Assembly (NCBI GenBank): GCA_964531205.1
Contig: CAZHGH010000042.1
Span: forward strand, 1 to 25,438
DNA: 25,438 nucleotides
Source: JAICWY01 sp964531205
Lineage (GTDB): Bacteria > Vulcanimicrobiota > Vulcanimicrobiia > Vulcanimicrobiales > Vulcanimicrobiaceae
Direction: 5' to 3'
Both the position numbers and the translations under genes were made by a program. The notes beneath the pieces were generated by a model, which was given only the letters and a program-made list of their open reading frames with translations, ran no database searches and was not told where the DNA came from. Position 1 is the stretch's first letter; every line of letters begins with the position of its first letter. Of the stretch, positions 1-8,183 are shown in pieces.

Positions 1-307
1 CACCGTCCATCTGCGCCGCGCCGGTGATCATGTTCTTGATGTAGTCGGCGTGACCCGGGCAGTCGACGTGCGCGTAGTGGCGCTTCTTGGTCTCGTACTC
101 TTGGTGCGAGATCGCGATCGTAATGCCGCGCTCTTTCTCTTCGGGCGCGTTGTCGATGTCGTCGACGTTACGCTTCTGGATGTTCGCGTTCTCGGTGGCG
201 AGGCAGTTGATGATTGCCGCGGTGAGAGTCGTCTTACCGTGGTCGACGTGCCCCGTCGTTCCGATGTTTACGTGCGGTTTGCTACGTTCGAATTTAGCCT
301 TCGCCAT
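1..307 (-). CDS. tuf: Elongation factor Tu, N-terminal part (cut by window edge)
   Basis: EF-Tu is the GTPase that delivers aminoacyl-tRNA to the ribosomal A site. The 102 visible residues are the start of its G domain: the P-loop GHVDHGKT (about residues 19-26), the switch I segment ERGITI, and the G3 motif DCPGH, ending just after the conserved NMITGAAQMDG. The ATG at 307 gives the usual MAKAKFERSKPH start and has an AAAGAG ribosome site 6 bases upstream. It is the last visible gene of the str operon, 42 bases after fusA. The remaining three quarters of the protein lies beyond base 1. The segment after RGITI reads AISHQEYET, where many bacteria have NTSHVEY; this looks like lineage variation. 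Identification is secure. Confidence 0.97.
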   Translation of the reverse strand, partial: MAKAKFERSKPHVNIGTTGHVDHGKTTLTAAIINCLATENANIQKRNVDDIDNAPEEKERGITIAISHQEYETKKRHYAHVDCPGHADYIKNMITGAAQMDG

Positions 308-349
308 GATTCGCTCTTTGCAATTTCCTTTTCTTCAGGTATTGATGTT

Positions 350-2446
350 TTAGGCGGCGGAAGTTTTCTTGCCCGCGGCTTTCGCCACGATCTCTTCTTC
401 AACCGACTTCGGAGCTTTCTCGTAATGCGAGAACTCCATGGTGTATGTTGCGCGGCCTTGCGTTGCAGAACGCATGTCGGTCGCGTAACCGAACATTTCC
501 GAGAGCGGAACGTGCGCGGTAATGACTTGCGCACCGCCCGGCGCCTCTTCCGTCGCTTGGATCATGCCGCGACGGCGGTTGAGGTCGCCCGTGATCGCAC
601 CCATGTAATCTTTGGGCGTGGTCACTTCGACTTTCATGATAGGTTCCAGTAGGATCGGACCCGCGGCGCGGTTGGCTTCTTTGAAGCCCATCGACGCGGC
701 GATCTTGAACGCCATTTCCGACGAGTCGACGTCGTGGTACGAACCGTCGAACGCTTCGACGTGGAAGTCCATCAGCGGGAAGCCTGCGAGCACGCCGCTT
801 TGCGAAGCCTCTCTGATGCCTTCCTGAACGGCCTTTTGGTATTCCTTAGGCACGGCACCGCCGACGATCTTCCACTCGAACGTGAAGCCGCTGTTCGGCT
901 CACCCGGACCGACGCGAAGCCAGATGTCGCCGTACTGGCCTTTACCGCCGGACTGACGAACGAACTTGCCTTGTTTTTCAACCTGCTTCGTGATCGCTTC
1001 TTTGTAGGCGACCTGCGGTTTGCCGACGTTCGCTTCGACTTTGAACTCACGGCGCAGGCGATCGAGAATGATCTCCAGATGCAGCTCGCCCATACCGCCG
1101 ATGATCGTTTGCTGCGTCTCCTCGTCGGTACGCATGCGGAACGTCGGATCTTCCTGAGCCAAACGCTGCAAGCCCTTGGAAAGCTGATCTTGATCCGCTT
1201 TCGTCTTCGGTTCGATCGCTTGATGGATGACCGGTTCCGGAAACGTGATCGACTCGAGCACGATCGGCTGCTTCTCGTCGCACAGCGTATCGCCGGTGCG
1301 CGTGTCCGTCATACCGACCGCTGCGGCAATGTCGCCCGCCCCGATCGCATCGATATCCTCGCGATGGTTGGCGTGCATCCGAAGAATACGGCCGATGCGC
1401 TCTTTTTTGCCCGAACGCGAGTTGTACACGTACGAGCCCTTTTCGAGCGTGCCGGAATAGACGCGGAAGTACGTCAGGTTGCCGTACGGATCCGTCGCGA
1501 TCTTGAACGCCAGCGCGGAGAACGGCTCGTTGTCGTCAGGCTTGCGCGTGATCTCCGCATCCGACTTCGGATCGATCCCGATGATCGGCTTGGCATCGAG
1601 CGGCGACGGCAAGTACTCGACGATCGCGTCGAGCAGCGGCTGAACGCCCTTGTTCTTGAACGCCGAACCACAGAGCATGGGAAGCACGGTGCCGGCGATC
1701 GTCGCCTTGCGCAGCGCTTCCTTCATTCGATCGATCGGGAGCTCTTGGCCCTCGAAGAACATCTCGAGCAGCTCTTCGTCTTGCTCAGCGATGTTTTCAA
1801 CGAGGTTCTGACGCCATTTCAGCGCGAGCTCTTTGAGATCGCCTTCGACGTCTTCTTGCGCCATCGTCGAACCGAGATCGTCGGTGTAGATGATCTTCTT
1901 CATCGTGAAGAGATCGACGACGCCTTGGAAGTTGTCTTCCGCACCGATCGGCACTTGGACCGGCGTCGCATTCGCACCGAGGCGTTCTTTGATCTTCGCA
2001 ACGGCATTGAAGAAATCGGCGCCCATGCGGTCCATCTTGTTGACGAAGATGATCCGCGGCACTTTGTACTTATTCGCTTGGCGCCAAACCGTTTCGGACT
2101 GCGGCTGCACGGCCGCAACCGAGTCGAACAGCGCAACAAGGCCATCGAGCACGCGAAGCGAGCGCTCGACCTCAACTGTGAAGTCCACGTGGCCAGGCGT
2201 ATCGATGATGTTGATACGCGTGTCGTGCCAAGTGCACGCAGTCGCGGCGGACGTGATCGTGATGCCGCGCTCTTGTTCCTGGACCATCCAGTCCATAGTG
2301 GCAGCGCCGTCGTGCACTTCGCCGATCTTGTGCGTGCGGCCGGTATAGAACAGAATGCGTTCCGTACAGGTCGTCTTACCGGCGTCGATATGCGCGGCGA
2401 TACCGATGTTGCGCGTCCGCTCGAGCGGAAATTCTCTTGCAGCCAT
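350..2446 (-). CDS. fusA: Elongation factor G
   Basis: EF-G is the cytoplasmic GTPase that drives translocation and, with RRF, ribosome recycling. The protein is 698 residues, the normal full length. G-domain motifs are intact: AHIDAGKT (18-25), RGITIT (60-65), DTPGH (82-86) and NKMD (136-139). Domains II-V follow, with the expected C-terminal GHV-like and ALL-like conservation ending in an Ala/Lys-rich tail. The ATG at 2446 gives the expected N-terminus MAAREFPLERTRNIGIAAHID. No clear Shine-Dalgarno lies before it: the 20 bases separating it from the rpsG stop are AT-rich, so translation is probably coupled to or boosted by rpsG. It is the third gene of the str operon. Confidence 0.98.
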   Translation of the reverse strand: MAAREFPLERTRNIGIAAHIDAGKTTCTERILFYTGRTHKIGEVHDGAATMDWMVQEQERGITITSAATACTWHDTRINIIDTPGHVDFTVEVERSLRVLDGLVALFDSVAAVQPQSETVWRQANKYKVPRIIFVNKMDRMGADFFNAVAKIKERLGANATPVQVPIGAEDNFQGVVDLFTMKKIIYTDDLGSTMAQEDVEGDLKELALKWRQNLVENIAEQDEELLEMFFEGQELPIDRMKEALRKATIAGTVLPMLCGSAFKNKGVQPLLDAIVEYLPSPLDAKPIIGIDPKSDAEITRKPDDNEPFSALAFKIATDPYGNLTYFRVYSGTLEKGSYVYNSRSGKKERIGRILRMHANHREDIDAIGAGDIAAAVGMTDTRTGDTLCDEKQPIVLESITFPEPVIHQAIEPKTKADQDQLSKGLQRLAQEDPTFRMRTDEETQQTIIGGMGELHLEIILDRLRREFKVEANVGKPQVAYKEAITKQVEKQGKFVRQSGGKGQYGDIWLRVGPGEPNSGFTFEWKIVGGAVPKEYQKAVQEGIREASQSGVLAGFPLMDFHVEAFDGSYHDVDSSEMAFKIAASMGFKEANRAAGPILLEPIMKVEVTTPKDYMGAITGDLNRRRGMIQATEEAPGGAQVITAHVPLSEMFGYATDMRSATQGRATYTMEFSHYEKAPKSVEEEIVAKAAGKKTSAA

Positions 2447-2466
2447 GATTTTAAAAGTCTAAAAAA

Positions 2467-2937
2467 TTACCAGCGGTAGTGGGCGAAGGCTTTATTGGCC
2501 TCGGCCATCTTATGGGTGTCCTCACGCTTCTTGATAGAAGCGCCTTGGTTATTTGCCGCGTCCATGAGCTCGGCGGCCAGCTTCTCTTCCATCGAGCGGC
2601 CTGCGCGCGCGCGTGCGAATCCGATGAGCCAACGCATGGCCATCGCTTGGCGGCGATCAGGTCTAACCTCCATAGGCACCTGATAGGTTGCACCTCCAAC
2701 ACGGCGCGGCCGAACCTCGACCAGCGGCATCGCGTTGCTCAGCGCCTGAGAGAACACGTCCATCGAGTCGCGGCCGCTCTTCTCCGCGACGATCTCGAGC
2801 GCGCCGTACGTGATCTTCTCAGCGGTCGATTTCTTACCGCGGAGCATGACCTTATTGATGAAGCGCGCGAGCACTTTCGAGTTGAAGCGCGGGTCGGGCA
2901 GAATCTGCCGCTTCGGGGCGGGACCTTTACGTGGCAA
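2467..2937 (-). CDS. rpsG: Small ribosomal subunit protein S7, TTG start
   Basis: S7 is a primary 16S rRNA binder that organises the 30S head and contacts the E site. It is 156 residues, the normal length, starting MPRKGPAPKR and containing the typical FINKVMLRGKK and GGATYQVP segments and the C-terminal HKMAEANKAFAHYRW. The conserved N-terminus fixes the start at 2937, where the codon is TTG; no ATG or GTG is available near that point. A GAGGAAG ribosome site lies about 9 bases upstream. The gene starts 19 bases after the rpsL stop and is followed 20 bases later by fusA. In many bacteria S7 also represses its own operon translationally; I saw no definite S7-like leader here. Confidence 0.97.
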   Translation of the reverse strand: MPRKGPAPKRQILPDPRFNSKVLARFINKVMLRGKKSTAEKITYGALEIVAEKSGRDSMDVFSQALSNAMPLVEVRPRRVGGATYQVPMEVRPDRRQAMAMRWLIGFARARAGRSMEEKLAAELMDAANNQGASIKKREDTHKMAEANKAFAHYRW

Positions 2938-2956
2938 CTTGTGCTTCCTCTATCTA

Positions 2957-3397
<441 letters not shown>

Positions 3398-3403
3398 ACC
3401 TAT

Positions 3404-3408
3404 CTCCC
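3404..3408 (-). promoter_or_regulatory. Ribosome binding site for rpsL (decides the TTG start)
   Basis: GGGAG on the minus strand, 6 bases before the TTG at 3397. This spacing, with the conserved S12 N-terminus, supports TTG as the true start. Confidence 0.75.
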
Positions 3409-3450
3409 TACAAAACTGTAGAAAATCGTAGACACAACAAAGGTCGGCCA

Positions 3451-3462
3451 CACCCCGGGGTG
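3451..3462. repeat. 12-base perfect palindrome in the str operon leader
   Basis: CACCCCGGGGTG reads identically on both strands and lies in the roughly 70-base leader between the predicted transcription start (near 3471) and rpsL. As RNA it would give only a 4-bp stem with a CCGG loop, and there is no following U-run, so it is not a terminator. It could be an operator half-pair or chance; the sequence does not decide. Confidence 0.35.
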
Positions 3463-3477
3463 AGACCGAACTAAGGG

Positions 3478-3506
3478 AGTATAGCAAGGAGTACCGAGAC
3501 AGTCAA
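3478..3506 (-). promoter_or_regulatory. Sigma-70-type promoter of the str operon
   Basis: On the minus strand there is TTGACT (3506-3501), a 17-base spacer, and TATACT (3483-3478). Each hexamer matches five of six consensus bases and the spacing is ideal. It is correctly placed about 80 bases upstream of rpsL, with the expected start of transcription near 3471. It is the strongest promoter match I noticed in the window, fitting a highly expressed operon. Confidence 0.85.
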
Positions 3507-3537
3507 CGAGAGGTGTCCGCGAACGGAGCACCCCTTG

Positions 3538-4419
3538 CTAGGCGCTCTTGCAGGTCTTCAGCTTGGCGCCAAACACCGGACTCTGGCCCTCGAGGTACTC
3601 CAAGGCCGATTGCGCCGAGGCATCGTCGTCGAAGGTCAAATCTATCGCTCCCGAGGTGAACGTCGCCGGTTTTGCTCGGCTGACGTCTTTCACCAAAACG
3701 CTGTGAGGCAGGCGGGCAAGTATCGCTAGGCTCGGAGCGAGATATTTAGTGGAAGGACGCAGTCTGACACACGCGATCGAGTCGAGCGGCATTTTGTAGA
3801 ACGCATGCTCTATCTTCGGCGTGGTATCTTCGCTCATTAGCATGCCCTCGCCGGTCCAGATCGTGTAATCGCTCGCTCCCAGCATCGAATTGCGGGTCCA
3901 GGAGAACGTGTTGTCGCTCTGCGGGATCGTGCCGAACTGTAAGCCATAGAGATCTACGTCGCTCTTGCACGCACCCAGCTTGCGAGCAACAATCGGGCTC
4001 GCCGCCTCGAGCGAGCGTAATGCGGTTCGCGCGTGCTGCGCGTCTTCAAAGACCAGCACTATCGAATAGTCCGGCGATTCTTTTCCGGTCAATAAATTTT
4101 TGCTCCCGACGCCCCAGCGCTTTGCGGGATAAATGTAGATGGTGTCGCTCCGCCCGGCTACGACGCAGCCGATGCCGGAATACGCCAAGGTGTCGCGCGT
4201 GACGTTCGTGGGACGCGCCCCGATGGGCCCGCTGCGCTCCACGAAAACGACGGCATCGCCGGTGCTGCTCAACTCGTGCGAGTAGGTTTCGCCAAAGTTT
4301 TTGAACTCGAGTTTCCACGTCGCGATCACATGTTGCGCGCGCTGTGCATGAGCGGAAAGACCAAAAGCGGAAGCGAGCAAAAGCGAAAATCCGGCAGCGG
4401 TAAAAGCCCCTATTTTCAT
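3538..4419 (-). CDS. Secreted protein of unknown function with internal duplication
   Basis: Not a family I recognise. The ATG at 4419 gives a classical signal peptide (residues 1-25, Lys then a hydrophobic core, cleavage after AHA), for a 293-residue precursor. Upstream in-frame starts (ATG at 4428, TTG at 4470) only add a charged extension before the signal and are less likely. The mature part contains two copies of a 35-residue block (about 119-153 and 258-292), each ending in Cys-Lys-Ser; 16 of 35 positions are identical, and the copies lie 139 residues apart. The protein thus seems to be a tandem duplication of a roughly 140-residue domain. Its end is only about 30 bases before the str promoter on the same strand, with no terminator visible between. 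It is divergent from the secreted protein at 4536. Confidence 0.8.
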   Translation of the reverse strand: MKIGAFTAAGFSLLLASAFGLSAHAQRAQHVIATWKLEFKNFGETYSHELSSTGDAVVFVERSGPIGARPTNVTRDTLAYSGIGCVVAGRSDTIYIYPAKRWGVGSKNLLTGKESPDYSIVLVFEDAQHARTALRSLEAASPIVARKLGACKSDVDLYGLQFGTIPQSDNTFSWTRNSMLGASDYTIWTGEGMLMSEDTTPKIEHAFYKMPLDSIACVRLRPSTKYLAPSLAILARLPHSVLVKDVSRAKPATFTSGAIDLTFDDDASAQSALEYLEGQSPVFGAKLKTCKSA

Positions 4420-4535
4420 CGGCCGCATACTCCGTCGTAAAGCGCTGGCATTATTTTCTTGACCGCCCAAATACCACCTTGGGAAATAAGGGCCATCGCA
4501 GCATCGCGCTAACTCAATCGAAGGAGGCTCTCGTT

Positions 4536-4958
4536 ATGAAGCTGCCTATCTTGGCCATTCTTATTGCCACGGTACCTATAAACCCGTGGTCGGCATTCTT
4601 CGGCACGGTTCTTCCGGCTGCGCCGCACGACTTCGTTGCATTGCGAGGCGCGTACGATCAGGCGAACTCGGAGTACCGCGTGCGTTCACGATTGAACGCG
4701 AAAATCGTGAACGACTGCAAGATCTTTCGAAGCGCGTTCGGCGGCTGGGAACTGCGCTGCGCGCTATCCGGCTATGCGGGCCAGGCCGCCGGGCCGATGA
4801 CCACTGACGGCTCGCTGACTCGCGACCTTGCCGCTGCGCTGGCGGGCTTTCACCGCACGACGAATCTGATGGGGGAGCCGCAGTGGCGTCGAGGCGACGT
4901 AGCCGTTACCATTGTGTTCGACGGGATAGCGATTACACACGGAAAGACAGATCCTTAA
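4536..4958 (+). CDS. Small secreted protein of unknown function
   Basis: A 140-residue protein with a hydrophobic N-terminal segment (MKLPILAILIATVPINPWSA) that looks like a signal peptide or signal anchor. The ATG at 4536 has a strong GGAGG 8 bases upstream (4523-4527); a TTG at 4479 in the same frame is rejected because it lacks this. The mature part has two cysteines (in NDCKIF and LRCALSG) that could form a disulphide. The last third alternates hydrophobic and polar residues, suggesting beta structure. The next gene starts 11 bases after its stop with its own GAGG site, so the two are very likely one operon. A function near or with the outer face of the propeller-bearing membrane protein is possible but only inferred from that linkage. 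Confidence 0.75.
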   Translation: MKLPILAILIATVPINPWSAFFGTVLPAAPHDFVALRGAYDQANSEYRVRSRLNAKIVNDCKIFRSAFGGWELRCALSGYAGQAAGPMTTDGSLTRDLAAALAGFHRTTNLMGEPQWRRGDVAVTIVFDGIAITHGKTDP

Positions 4959-4969
4959 CGAGGTTTGAC

Positions 4970-6889
4970 ATGCGCAACGCATCGTATCCGCCCTCATCGC
5001 TCACATTCGATTGGATCATGGCGGTACTGGCCGCGCTGCTCATGGGCGGCGTTATCCAGGACGGATGGGCGCACGCGCACGGGCTCGTCGATCAAAGTTT
5101 CTTTACACCGTGGCACGCGATCATGTATTCATGCATGGTCATCAACGGTATCGTTCTCGGCGTCATGGGCCTGTACAACCTGCGGCGAGGGTACACGTTC
5201 CGCCGCGGTTTGCCGTTCGGCTATTGGACATCGCTGATCGGCGTTATAATATTTGCGACCGGCGGCGTCTTCGATCTTTTTTGGCACACACTCTACGGCA
5301 TCGAAACCGACATAACCGGACTAATCAGCGTTTCGCATTTGTGGTTGGCGTTGGGCGGCGCGCTGGTATTTGTAGGCCCGATCCGTTCCATTGCCCACCG
5401 CTACGATGAAGGCAGCGGCGGTTGGAAGATCGTCGGGCCGGTCGTGCTTTGCACGGCGGCGTTGCTCGTAGAACTCGCGTTTTTTACGCAATACGCTTCG
5501 CTCTACACCGATAACACGACCGAGCAAATCATGGCGGCTGATACGACGGGTCTGACGGGCGGCGAACTGTTTTCCGTGCGAACCGACGGCTCACACCAAA
5601 CGCGACTACAGACATTTGCAAAACACGATATCTGGGGCGCGGCGACGTCGCCGGGCGGCAGATACGTTGCGTACCGCGTACAGGGCGGATCGCGCCGGGG
5701 CGGGTTACCACCGTCGGATATTTACGTAGCAGATGCGGCCGGCGGTCACGCAATTCGCATTACGCATTCCGGCAGACACGATACGCAAGTCGCATGGTCG
5801 CCGGATGGCAAGCGCCTCGCATATGTCAGCATGCCTGCGGGAACGTCAGGTAATTTTTCAATCGTCATCGTGAACCGCGACGGCAGCGGCGCACGGAAAC
5901 TGATCGACGGAACGACTACCGTACAAAATCCATCTTGGTCGCCCGACGGCGCCGCCATCGTGTACCAGTCGCGAAACGGCTTGCATCAGCAGCTCGCGAT
6001 CGTTCCCGTTATCGGCGGTGCGTCGCGTTGGCTCAGCGCAACCGTCGACGGCAACGAACCGTACTGGTCGCACAGCGGCGCAATCATCTTCGATAAAGAT
6101 GATGGAACGCTTCTGGTAACGGACGCATCCGGCACAAACGCCACGAAGCTTAGCGCTCGCGGAGCGGAGCCCTCATTCTCGCCCGATGGCAATAGAATTG
6201 CGTACGTAACTGCGGCCGGCGGCGCGGCGCAGATCTTCGTTGCGAATCGCGACGGATCGCATGCACTCGACGTTTCGCAGCTCGCCGCGCAAGACGCCAG
6301 TCACCCCGCGTGGCGCACCAACCATGAATTGCTGTTCACTGCTGTGGGACGACCACAGCCGATCTACACGCAGCTCGCCAAGTCGTACAGCATGGATGCG
6401 GTTCTTATTACATCGCTGATTACGATCGCGCTGATGCTGATGTTGATCCGGCGGTGGCGCATGCCGGTTGGCGCGATGACCGTGCTTCTAACGTTGTACG
6501 CCCTCGCACTTGCAACGCAGAGCGATACGTATTGGGATATTCCGGGCGTTGTTGCAACGGGAATTTTCGCCGACCTTTTGCTTGCGACACTCGGTCAACG
6601 TGCTCGTTCGGGCAACGGCTTTTACGCGTTTGCGTTCGTCGTGCCGTTTGCGCTCACCGCGAGCTACATCGCTTCGGTGCGCGCGCATGACGGCGCGCTA
6701 GGGTGGCCGCCGAACATGATCATCGGCGCGCCGTTTATAGCCGGTATCGTCGGCTTACTCGTATCGTTCTGTTTCGCATCGCCGCTCGCCGCCGCAGAGC
6801 CGGTTGAGGAAACGGAGTTAGAACGCTCCGACGCCGTTTGGCGAACCGAGCCCGCTGGGACCGTCGTACGCGGGTCCGGCAGTACATAG
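4970..6889 (+). CDS. Membrane protein with His-rich core and inserted TolB-like propeller
   Basis: A 639-residue protein; ATG at 4970 with GAGG 6 bases upstream. Residues 13-180 form about five membrane segments rich in conserved-looking polar residues: Asp31, His35, His37, His49, Asp102, His106, Glu112, His123, Glu168. Residues about 198-460 are six PD40/TolB-type propeller blades, with WSPDG or SPDG turns followed by IAYVS-like strands. Residues 476-605 return to four or so membrane helices, and the tail is polar. The membrane parts before and after the propeller align with the protein at 20886-21887, which lacks the propeller, so the propeller is an insertion into a shared membrane fold. 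Function is unknown; the buried His/Asp/Glu set suggests metal or cofactor binding. Its last 72 bases overlap the end of the opposite-strand protease gene. Confidence 0.88.
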   Translation: MRNASYPPSSLTFDWIMAVLAALLMGGVIQDGWAHAHGLVDQSFFTPWHAIMYSCMVINGIVLGVMGLYNLRRGYTFRRGLPFGYWTSLIGVIIFATGGVFDLFWHTLYGIETDITGLISVSHLWLALGGALVFVGPIRSIAHRYDEGSGGWKIVGPVVLCTAALLVELAFFTQYASLYTDNTTEQIMAADTTGLTGGELFSVRTDGSHQTRLQTFAKHDIWGAATSPGGRYVAYRVQGGSRRGGLPPSDIYVADAAGGHAIRITHSGRHDTQVAWSPDGKRLAYVSMPAGTSGNFSIVIVNRDGSGARKLIDGTTTVQNPSWSPDGAAIVYQSRNGLHQQLAIVPVIGGASRWLSATVDGNEPYWSHSGAIIFDKDDGTLLVTDASGTNATKLSARGAEPSFSPDGNRIAYVTAAGGAAQIFVANRDGSHALDVSQLAAQDASHPAWRTNHELLFTAVGRPQPIYTQLAKSYSMDAVLITSLITIALMLMLIRRWRMPVGAMTVLLTLYALALATQSDTYWDIPGVVATGIFADLLLATLGQRARSGNGFYAFAFVVPFALTASYIASVRAHDGALGWPPNMIIGAPFIAGIVGLLVSFCFASPLAAAEPVEETELERSDAVWRTEPAGTVVRGSGST

Positions 6890-8104
6890 ATACGAAGGCG
6901 AACAGGAGCCGTTATTGCCTGAAGTGACGTCGAACAGCGCGTTCGCATGTTGATAGATTGAAGACGCGCCGGCGATCGATGCCCCATTTCCGGCAAGTGC
7001 GTAGGCACCGGCGATAATCGGCGTAGCTACGCTCGTGCCGCCGAATTCGAGCCAACCGCCGCCCCCGGAAACGTACGTGTCGTACACTGCGACGCCCGTA
7101 TTCGGATCCGCGACGGCTGCGACGTCGGCGACCGTTCGCATCGAACATCCCGAATCCGTTTGCCACGACGGCTTTTGAATGTAGCTGCTGCAGCCGCTGC
7201 CGGTTGCGGACCATGTGCTTTCTGTGAAGCCGCGCGCGCTCCAACTCGTTTTGAGCGTCGTTCCGCCGACCGCTGTTACGTATGCCGACGACGCCGGCCA
7301 GCCAACGCCGAAGCCGCTGTCGCCTGCGCCCGCAACAATCGGCACGCCCGGATGATTCAATGCATTATCATATGCAACGAGGCTGGGCTGCTCCAACGCT
7401 TCGTAGCTATTGCTTACGACGGTCGCACCATGTGCAATCGCGGTTTGAATGGCGTTTACCAAATCCGAAACGTTAGCCGATGCCGCTTCGACCAAGAGCA
7501 AGCGGCAGTGCGGGCAAACTGCGGACGCCATATCGAGATCGACGGCCGCCTCTTGACCCCACCCTTCGTCGGGTGCCGGCAAACCGCTCGCACCGCTCTG
7601 CGCCATCTTGCGGAAACACCCGTCTGCGCTCGTACACGCGCCGAGATTAAACTTCGAACGGTAAACTGCGAGATCCGATTCGGCGTTCGGATTGTCGTAA
7701 GCGACGACAATGCCGATTGTCTGACCGTAACCGGCACTCGATGACGGCAAATTATAGGCCTTTTGCAAATCGGCGGGGTGATAGCCCTGGATGACGCCGA
7801 GAAGACCGCCCAGCGCGCCGGTCACGTTCAGATTACGAATCGCGCCACACTCGGCTTGCGACAGATCGATGATCGAGCAAACCGGCAACAAATTCGTCGC
7901 CAGCGTTAGGACGGGACTCAACAGTCCGGCAAGGGGTGCGGGTGTGGGCGACGGCGTCGGGCTCGTAATCGGGATCGCACGTGCGGTTTGCGGCGAACGG
8001 CCGCCGCTTTGAACGGCGCTCGGAAGCATACCCTGAGACGCACATGCGCTCAGACCCAATAGCAGCGCGCCGACGAGTAAGATCCGGTTACCGTCGCGAT
8101 TCAT
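6818..8104 (-). CDS. Sedolisin-like (S53) serine-carboxyl peptidase, lipoprotein
   Basis: The ATG at 8104 gives 428 residues beginning with a lipoprotein signal peptide (lipobox LSAC, Cys21), then a PITSPTPSPTPAP linker. The S53 domain starts near residue 107 (GYHPADLQKAYNLP). Visible catalytic residues are Glu185 and Asp189 (E-x3-D), the oxyanion Asp262 (GAGDSGFG) and Ser358 (GGTSVATP). The C-terminal Ca-site-like DVTSG and the GPSGLGSPNG ending are typical. Only about 85 residues separate the lipid Cys from the catalytic domain, so the usual large activation propeptide of sedolisins is missing. Seven or more cysteines suggest disulphides outside the cytoplasm. A TTG at 8128 is a weaker start. 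The gene may have its own promoter (8148-8177) although it follows the HD-GYP gene by only 79 bases. Confidence 0.9.
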   Translation of the reverse strand: MNRDGNRILLVGALLLGLSACASQGMLPSAVQSGGRSPQTARAIPITSPTPSPTPAPLAGLLSPVLTLATNLLPVCSIIDLSQAECGAIRNLNVTGALGGLLGVIQGYHPADLQKAYNLPSSSAGYGQTIGIVVAYDNPNAESDLAVYRSKFNLGACTSADGCFRKMAQSGASGLPAPDEGWGQEAAVDLDMASAVCPHCRLLLVEAASANVSDLVNAIQTAIAHGATVVSNSYEALEQPSLVAYDNALNHPGVPIVAGAGDSGFGVGWPASSAYVTAVGGTTLKTSWSARGFTESTWSATGSGCSSYIQKPSWQTDSGCSMRTVADVAAVADPNTGVAVYDTYVSGGGGWLEFGGTSVATPIIAGAYALAGNGASIAGASSIYQHANALFDVTSGNNGSCSPSYLCTAGPAYDGPSGLGSPNGVGAF

Positions 8105-8147
8105 AGGCCTTAATCTCCCCTTGGCCAAACACCCGCTATGTCTTAAT

Positions 8148-8177
8148 AGTATAGCGTGCTTGCTCTGTGGGCGTCAT
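8148..8177 (-). promoter_or_regulatory. Possible promoter for the S53 lipoprotein gene
   Basis: Minus strand: ATGACG (8177-8172), an 18-base spacer, and TATACT (8153-8148). The -10 is good (5/6), the -35 weak (4/6). It lies in the short gap between two same-strand genes and predicts a leader of about 37 bases, so the protease could be expressed apart from the regulator upstream. Confidence 0.4.
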
Positions 8178-8183
8178 GGGCCC

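Noticed and set aside
734..2479. Long open frame (581 codons) on the plus strand opposite fusA
   Set aside because: It is antisense to a perfectly conserved EF-G gene; the Arg/Asp/Leu-rich product is the usual by-product of codon bias on the opposite strand.
3451..3462. Palindrome as a transcription terminator
   Set aside because: The stem is too short and no T-run follows on either strand; it lies between a promoter and its gene.
3398..3487. 30-codon upstream extension of rpsL
   Set aside because: It would cover the leader and the -10 box of the promoter and has no counterpart in S12; TTG 3397 with GGGAG is the supported start.
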